From an uncultured Chlorobiaceae bacterium (GTDB lineage Bacteria; Bacteroidota; Chlorobiia; Chlorobiales; Chlorobiaceae), in the NCBI GenBank assembly GCA_903994365.1, contig CAJEXL010000013.1, positions 1 to 58,047 of the forward strand: 58,047 nt of DNA. The letters run 5' to 3'. Shown piece by piece: positions 53,161 to 58,047 of the stretch. A program made the translations under genes and the position numbers. The notes below the pieces were generated by a model. The model did not search any database and was not told the origin of the DNA. It saw only the letters and a list, made by a program, of their open reading frames with translations. Numbering within the stretch: the stretch's first letter is position 1; every line of letters starts with the position of its first letter.

Positions 53161-54405
53161 CTATCGTTTCTGTTGTTTGACCAGGCTGCCTTCTTTGAGT
53201 TGACTGGTAATGGCGGTGTAACTTCCTGAAACAACCTCCTCTCCTTTTTTAACTCCTGAGGTGACGATAATATGAGTATTGTCGGTCGTGCCTGTTGTGA
53301 CCGGTCGGAACGATACTTTTCCTGAGGTAACAACAAATACCCCTTGCTGACTATCAGAAACTTTGCTTATTGAAGCGATTGTTACACCATTTTTCTCCTC
53401 CTTTTCGGGGAGAGCGCCACCCCGCACCGTCACACTTTGAATAGGAACGACAAGAGCATCTTTGACCCGCACAGACTCAATATCAGCCGTTGCGCTCATG
53501 CCTGGTTTCAGCAGGCGATCATGGTTCAGAATGCGGATTTTTACCGAAAAATTGGTCACCTCTTCCTGGCTGCCCGCAGCCTTCACAATGGCTGAATTTG
53601 AAATTTCATGCACAACTCCTCTGAAGATTCGATCACCATAAGCATCAGCGGTGATTGCAACAGGGTTGCCGACTTTGACATTGACGATGTCGTTTTCATT
53701 CACCTCAACTTCAACCCTCATACTGTCAAGGTTTGCCAGCCGGAGCACTTCAGTGCCAGGAAACTGGCCAGTGCCAACAACACGCTCACCCGGCTTGCTG
53801 TTCAGGGCGATGATAGAGCCGTTGATTGGAGCCCGGACGATCGTTTTTTTCATCCGGTCTTGATTCTGTACCAGCATGCTTTTGTTCTGCTTAATACCAT
53901 AAAGCGAGGATTGAAATGTTGCTCTTGCCGCTTCAGCATTAGTTTTTGCGATGATGTAATCAGATTCAGAGATCAGCTTCTCTTTGTAGAGCAGCGTCGC
54001 CTTGCGAAAATCATCTTCAGCTTTCAGCTTTCTTGAGGCAGTTTCAAGACTCTGTGATTTGGCGGCATTAAGCTGGGCGAGACTCTGTTCCACCTGGTTT
54101 ATATAAAGGTCGGGCTGGATTTTAAACAGAAGATCTCCTTTCTGAACATTTTGACCATCCTTGACCGGGAGTTCGATAATTTCACCAGATACATCAGGCG
54201 ACATGGCCACAACAAGTTCCGGCTCAATTTTACCAGTAGCCGTAATAACATGAACAACCTCTTTGACAAAGACCTTTTCGGTGGTGATTTCCACCGGTTT
54301 TTCCCGAAGTTTGAGCCATGTTATCAACGATCCTCCCGCAAGCAGGAGCAGAGCAATGGTGATCAGGAGAGATTTTCGTTTCAGCAAGAATTTTTGTTTG
54401 CTCAT
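53161..54405 (-). CDS. Periplasmic adaptor of ABC efflux system (MacA/YknX-like)
   Basis: 414 residues. N-terminal membrane anchor [19 protein letters not shown] (about 13-31), then barrel-sandwich segments ([21 protein letters not shown] and [18 protein letters not shown]), a helical hairpin between them, and beta-barrel ([13 protein letters not shown]). It bridges the ABC permeases and TolC. Its stop TAG is 5 bases before the GTG of the ATPase gene; TolC-type gene ends 22 bases before its start. Confidence 0.93.
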   Translation of the reverse strand: MSKQKFLLKRKSLLITIALLLLAGGSLITWLKLREKPVEITTEKVFVKEVVHVITATGKIEPELVVAMSPDVSGEIIELPVKDGQNVQKGDLLFKIQPDLYINQVEQSLAQLNAAKSQSLETASRKLKAEDDFRKATLLYKEKLISESDYIIAKTNAEAARATFQSSLYGIKQNKSMLVQNQDRMKKTIVRAPINGSIIALNSKPGERVVGTGQFPGTEVLRLANLDSMRVEVEVNENDIVNVKVGNPVAITADAYGDRIFRGVVHEISNSAIVKAAGSQEEVTNFSVKIRILNHDRLLKPGMSATADIESVRVKDALVVPIQSVTVRGGALPEKEEKNGVTIASISKVSDSQQGVFVVTSGKVSFRPVTTGTTDNTHIIVTSGVKKGEEVVSGSYTAITSQLKEGSLVKQQKR

Positions 54406-54427
54406 CTGATAATAAACCGGATTCTGG

Positions 54428-55816
54428 TTACTGTGGTTGGGCTATGTTGCCCGTTGTAAAATCAAGAACACTTTTCTGTAATGCAAGATTATAGGTGGCC
54501 TGTGAGAGGTTTGATTGGGCATTGAACAATGTCGCACGTGCAGTGCTGAGCTCAACAAAGCTTGCCGCTCCCAGTTCATATTTTCTCTTTACCGCATTAA
54601 ATGCCGAACGTGCTGCGTTAAAACCGACTTTAGCCGTATCAATCTGGCTAAATGCAGAGGAATAGTCACTGGCAGCCTGATGCAGATCAATGACAATACT
54701 TTTTTTCAGATCCTCATAATCGAGCTGCTGGTTCAACTGATTGATTTTGGCCGATTCAACAGCGTAGCGAGTTTGAAAACCGTCAAAGAGCGCCCAGGTG
54801 AGATTCACTCCCGCCGAGTACCCAACACTGTTCTCAAGTTGTTCGGAAAGAGGGGGATAGGTGTACTCAGGGTTCAGATACTTTACTCCTCCTGAACTGA
54901 GAGTGAAGGCAAGGTCAATGCTTGGGTACCACGATGCTCGGGATGCCCTGACCTGCCATTGCGCAGCTCGGCTTTCCATAGACTTGCTTTTCAGGTCACC
55001 TCTTATTTCGAGAGCCTCTGCAACCAGTTTCTCTCTGTCAGGTTGCACGGCAGCATGCGTTTTCAGCCGAGAGTCAACCTCAAGGGAAACACTGGTTTTG
55101 GGGTCAATTCGAAGCCGACGAAGCAGTTCAAGCAGTGTTCGCTGCATACGAGTCTCCGCCTTTATGACCGAAAGGCGACTTTGCTCCACTTCAGCCTGTT
55201 GCTGGTAGAGGTCGGTCATCGATTTCAGTCCGACATGGAACTGACGGTCAGTCAGCTTCAGTTGATCTTGTGCCGACAAGAGGTTTTCACGCGATATATC
55301 ATGCAGTTCACGGTCAAGGAGTACCTGATACCAGGTTTGGGTAACATCGTAGATGACACTCTCCAGTGCACGCGAAAGGGTGTACTCCGCAGCACGTTCT
55401 TTATTCAGCGCTGATCGCAGGGAAGCGTAGTCCCTGAAGCCATTAAACAGATTGAGGGAAGTTGTTATGGTGATATCTAAAGATCTGGATGTCGTTTTGT
55501 TGATCGTTGCTCCATTAGAGCTGTAACTACGGCTGAGTGTGTATGGCGTAAAGCCTGCGGTAGCGGAAAGTCGGGGTAAAAAGCTTCCATAACTTCGCAG
55601 AACGTCAGCACCCTGTAGCTTCAGGTTGTTTTGAGCCTTTTTTGCTGATGTCGCGTTACTGAGCGCGATGGTAATGCATTTATCAAGGGAGAGTGTCATC
55701 TCAGGCACTTCACCGCCATAACTGTTAGAGGGTGAAGCAAGAAAAAGCGCAGCAATGCAAAGCGAGAGTAAAATTTTTGAACCCAATGCCCCTGTGGTCA
55801 CCATGGAGAGTCTCAT
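54428..55816 (-). CDS. TolC-family outer-membrane efflux protein
   Basis: 462 residues. Signal peptide (ILLSLCIAALFLASPSNSYG), then two OEP repeats with long helices: LSLDKCITIALSNATSAKKAQNNL start and NLTWALFDGF, RKYELGAASFVELSTARATL in the second. The domain order is a trimeric channel with an outer-membrane barrel and periplasmic helical tunnel. It is the first gene of the exporter unit and may also serve the RND pump at 15.7-19.9 kb, which lacks its own channel. ATG 55816 or 55804 are both possible. Confidence 0.93.
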   Translation of the reverse strand: MRLSMVTTGALGSKILLSLCIAALFLASPSNSYGGEVPEMTLSLDKCITIALSNATSAKKAQNNLKLQGADVLRSYGSFLPRLSATAGFTPYTLSRSYSSNGATINKTTSRSLDITITTSLNLFNGFRDYASLRSALNKERAAEYTLSRALESVIYDVTQTWYQVLLDRELHDISRENLLSAQDQLKLTDRQFHVGLKSMTDLYQQQAEVEQSRLSVIKAETRMQRTLLELLRRLRIDPKTSVSLEVDSRLKTHAAVQPDREKLVAEALEIRGDLKSKSMESRAAQWQVRASRASWYPSIDLAFTLSSGGVKYLNPEYTYPPLSEQLENSVGYSAGVNLTWALFDGFQTRYAVESAKINQLNQQLDYEDLKKSIVIDLHQAASDYSSAFSQIDTAKVGFNAARSAFNAVKRKYELGAASFVELSTARATLFNAQSNLSQATYNLALQKSVLDFTTGNIAQPQ

Positions 55817-55908
55817 ATTGCCATATTCACACCTGAAATGTTATTGCCTCTTTATAATGTTCCTGTAGTCCAAATCGTTTCATCCTTTTACTTTATTTCT
55901 CCAACCAT

Positions 55909-56484
55909 CTACAGGTGTTCAAGAAGTGAATCGATCTCTTCCTGATATTGCGTAGCGTTCTGGGGTTTGAGCTGAATAAGATACGTATAAATCTTTATAG
56001 CTTTTTTATAGGCGCCCTGAGAAGTAAAAAGATTTGCAAGCGTTTCTGTTGGCACAGCAATGGAGGTATCGTCTGAAAAAGGCTTTTTTTGTTCAACTAT
56101 TGAGGTTGGATCGGAGGTTTCCGAAGTTTTCATCGGCTCAAAATTCATGAGTGCGGCAGAGAGCTGTTCAAGCTCATCCATGACAGGGTCGAACTGGACT
56201 GCCACAACACTTGGTTCCTCTTCGTTTGTTGATACCTGAATGGTGGCAAGTTCTCGCCATGCAACCTGGTTTGCCGGAGCTATGGTGCAACATTTTCGAA
56301 AATACTCACTAGCAAGAGTTGTTCGTCTGAGCCCAAGAAGTGCTTTTGCATAGAGCAGGTGAAAGAGATATGAGCTTGTAAATTGTTCAGCACAGAGCTC
56401 AAGTTTCTCAATACCTGCCTGAAACTCTCTCCGGGAAAGGTCAAGCGAAACTTCTGCAAAAAAAAGGTGCGGATTGCTGATCAT
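55909..56484 (-). CDS. Tetratricopeptide-like repeat protein
   Basis: 191 residues. An N-terminal TPR-like pair (about 9-75: [26 protein letters not shown] helices, then [31 protein letters not shown]) and a C-terminal TPR ([20 protein letters not shown]) joined by an acidic linker of about 60 residues. TPR proteins mediate protein contacts. Its ATG overlaps the ddl stop by 4 bases (ATGA), so it is translated with the cell-wall enzyme. No signal peptide. A role near envelope synthesis is suggested only by location. Confidence 0.75.
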   Translation of the reverse strand: MISNPHLFFAEVSLDLSRREFQAGIEKLELCAEQFTSSYLFHLLYAKALLGLRRTTLASEYFRKCCTIAPANQVAWRELATIQVSTNEEEPSVVAVQFDPVMDELEQLSAALMNFEPMKTSETSDPTSIVEQKKPFSDDTSIAVPTETLANLFTSQGAYKKAIKIYTYLIQLKPQNATQYQEEIDSLLEHL

Positions 56485-57563
56485 GGCCGCTTTATTTCCA
56501 GCGCAAGCTCAAGCAGACGCTCCACAAGTTCCGGAAAGGGGATGCCAATCGACTCCATAAGCCTGGGATACATGCTGATATCGGTGAATCCTGGAATGGT
56601 ATTAACCTCATTCAAAACAATGGTGCCAGTCTGCTCATCAACAAAAAAATCCACTCTCGACATGCCACTGCATCCAAGAACCTTGTATGCCCTAAGGGCG
56701 CAAGCTCTCACCTTTTCCTGAAGATCAGCAGGAATGCGGGCAGGAATAAAGAACTGCGCCGTATTGAAGATATACTTGTCCTGATAGTCGTAGAACTCCT
56801 TCCCCGGCTCAATTTCTCCACACAGGGATGCTATGGGTTGCTCATTACCGAGCACAGCAACTTCAATTTCCCGTCCCTTGATTGTTGTTTCAATCAGCAC
56901 CTTCCAGTCGAGCGAACAGGCGCTTTCAAGTGCAGGCTGAAGCTCTCCCTGATGATGAACTTTTGTGATACCGATTGATGAGCCGAGACTGGCTGGCTTG
57001 ACAAAAAACGGGTATTCAACCTGTTGTTCAATCAGCGCGTGCACCGCTTCTGGAGCAAGGAGATAGTCTGCGCTGAAAATGGTAATGGATGGCGCAACCG
57101 CAATCCCGGCATCGGCAACACAAAGCTTGGTCAACGCCTTGTCCATAGTGAGCGCCGAAGCCAGAACGCCACACCCGGTGTAAGGAATTCCGCACGTATC
57201 AAGAAAGCCCTGAATACGTCCATCTTCTCCATAGCTCCCATGCAGGACAAGAAAGGCGATATCAATTGATGCCACCTTGAAGTTCAAATCAAATGGTTGC
57301 TGTTGAGCTTGTTGAACCAGGCTATAAAGGGTTGCCCTCGCCTCTTCGAGAGAAGAGCCTCTCAACAACGTGGCAAGATCAAGGTTCAAAATATCCTTGG
57401 CAACTCCCTCACAAAGCCACTCTCCCTCATGCGTTATATAAAACGGCAAAACCCTGTATCGCTCAGGATCAAGATTGGCAGAGATTGATTGAGCTGAAAG
57501 AATTGATATTTCATGTTCAGCAGACCTGCCTCCAAACATGAGTGCAACCGTAAGACGTGGCAT
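56481..57563 (-). CDS. ddl: D-alanine--D-alanine ligase
   Basis: 360 residues from ATG at 57563 ([20 protein letters not shown]), with AGGAA 8-12 bases upstream; the frame extends to a TTG that is unlikely. ATP-grasp motifs: [58 protein letters not shown], and the Mg site [21 protein letters not shown]. It forms the D-Ala-D-Ala dipeptide for peptidoglycan. The promoter region is shared with the divergent lipoate-ligase-family gene. Confidence 0.97.
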   Translation of the reverse strand: MPRLTVALMFGGRSAEHEISILSAQSISANLDPERYRVLPFYITHEGEWLCEGVAKDILNLDLATLLRGSSLEEARATLYSLVQQAQQQPFDLNFKVASIDIAFLVLHGSYGEDGRIQGFLDTCGIPYTGCGVLASALTMDKALTKLCVADAGIAVAPSITIFSADYLLAPEAVHALIEQQVEYPFFVKPASLGSSIGITKVHHQGELQPALESACSLDWKVLIETTIKGREIEVAVLGNEQPIASLCGEIEPGKEFYDYQDKYIFNTAQFFIPARIPADLQEKVRACALRAYKVLGCSGMSRVDFFVDEQTGTIVLNEVNTIPGFTDISMYPRLMESIGIPFPELVERLLELALEIKRP

Positions 57564-57691
57564 GAGTTCTGTTCCTGATGACAATTGAGGTGAAGAGAAT
57601 TTTTCAGGAAAATAGCCCTCTTGCAGAACATTTCCCTACACTTTTTTTGATGCAAAATCCTTTTCCGCTATCTTGTTTCAAAATTTCAGCA

Positions 57692-58047
57692 ATGAACACT
57701 CTCTTTTCAAAGGTCTACGCTCTGGATTCCGGCTTGCATACCGGTGAAGAGAATATGGAGTTTGACCGGCGCTTGATGGCCTCCTTTCTTGATGGTCGAT
57801 TTCAGCAGCAGTTTGGCCACAACAGTTGTCTCTGGAGGTTTTATGGGTGGCGCCCTTATGCCATCACGGTAGGGTATAATCAGGATGTTTCAGCTCTTGA
57901 CAGCGCCAAATGCGCCTCGGCAGGTATTGATATTGTCCGAAGACCCACTGGCGGCAGGGCGGTTTTTTCATGCCGAAGAGTTCACCTACAGCTTTTTTAC
58001 TGAATCAGCAGAGCAAAATGCGACGCTTTACCGGATGGTGCATGAGG
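57692..58047 (+). pseudogene. Lipoate ligase-family protein, partial and out of frame at a T6 run
   Basis: From ATG at 57692: MNTLFSKVYALDSGLHTGEE, LWRFYGWRPYAITVGYNQDV, then RRPTGGRAVF, the BPL/LplA/LipM family lipoyl or octanoyl transfer motif. The frame then leaves the family at six T (57963-57968); with five T it would read FHAEEFTYSFF and stay open to the window edge. So the gene is intact apart from one surplus base. It probably attaches lipoate or octanoate to lipoyl domains. The 3' end is outside the window. Confidence 0.82.

Noticed and set aside
52464..53336. Longer start (53336) for the exporter ATPase
   Set aside because: It would overlap the adaptor gene by about 175 bases and add about 60 residues unlike the family; GTG at 53156 is better.

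Overview
The window reads as a chromosomal segment of a green sulfur bacterium (Chlorobiaceae, Chlorobium/Pelodictyon-like). The direct marker is a 74-residue chlorosome envelope protein of the CsmB/CsmF type at 5868-6092. Other features fit but are less specific: a homospermidine synthase plus ornithine decarboxylase pair, moderate GC, and frequent absence of strong Shine-Dalgarno sites. The assignment rests on gene content read by eye, not on a database search.

Layout. 1-0.9 kb: relic of a restriction/helicase-type locus (DUF4391 protein cut by the window edge, a four-helix-bundle protein, and the first ~43 codons of a lost helicase). 1-10.5 kb: a phosphate-centred block. It has a minus-strand unit of CYTH-CHAD protein, ParA-like ATPase and PhoR-like kinase that overlap end to start, then a HAD phosphatase and the csm gene, and facing them pstC-pstA-pstB-phoU without pstS. 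10.9-14.7 kb: a small accessory stretch (homospermidine synthase, ornithine decarboxylase, a 13-14 unit repeat protein). 15-22.6 kb: a divergent PhoU-like protein, an RND efflux pair, a DoxX-like protein with a polytopic partner, and a DUF3127 protein with a DEDDh exonuclease. 22.9-34.2 kb: CorA-like transporter, secreted endonuclease/exonuclease/phosphatase-fold protein, purC, a frameshifted DedA, a transketolase N-terminal half, rsmD, coaD, an aminotransferase, an acyltransferase, a PSP1/RicT protein, metG and initiator tRNA. 34.3-47.5 kb: NhaD-like antiporter, NamZ-like hydrolase, a cfa pseudogene beside a STAS protein with an AT-hook tail, an OppC-like permease, rplY, prs, lpxD, a P-type ATPase with Na,K-ATPase-like M4-M6 motifs and Hsp20. 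48.2-55.8 kb: a six-component minus-strand unit (TolC, adaptor, ABC ATPase, two FtsX/MacB-type permeases) with a two-gene AAA ATPase plus TOPRIM-like cassette embedded inside it. 55.9-58 kb: a TPR-like protein, ddl and the start of a lipoate-ligase-family gene.

Main points for follow-up: (i) the AAA-TOPRIM pair, which looks like a defence module but is stitched by overlapping stop/start codons into an export operon; (ii) the CHAD-ParA-PhoR unit beside pst/phoU, which suggests a polyphosphate-granule positioning or phosphate-sensing system; (iii) three genes (parA-like, dedA, lipoate ligase) each out of frame by exactly one surplus base in a homopolymer, which suggests either base-calling error or slippage; (iv) a cfa gene that lost its SAM-binding core and also carries a TGG-to-TGA type nonsense change.
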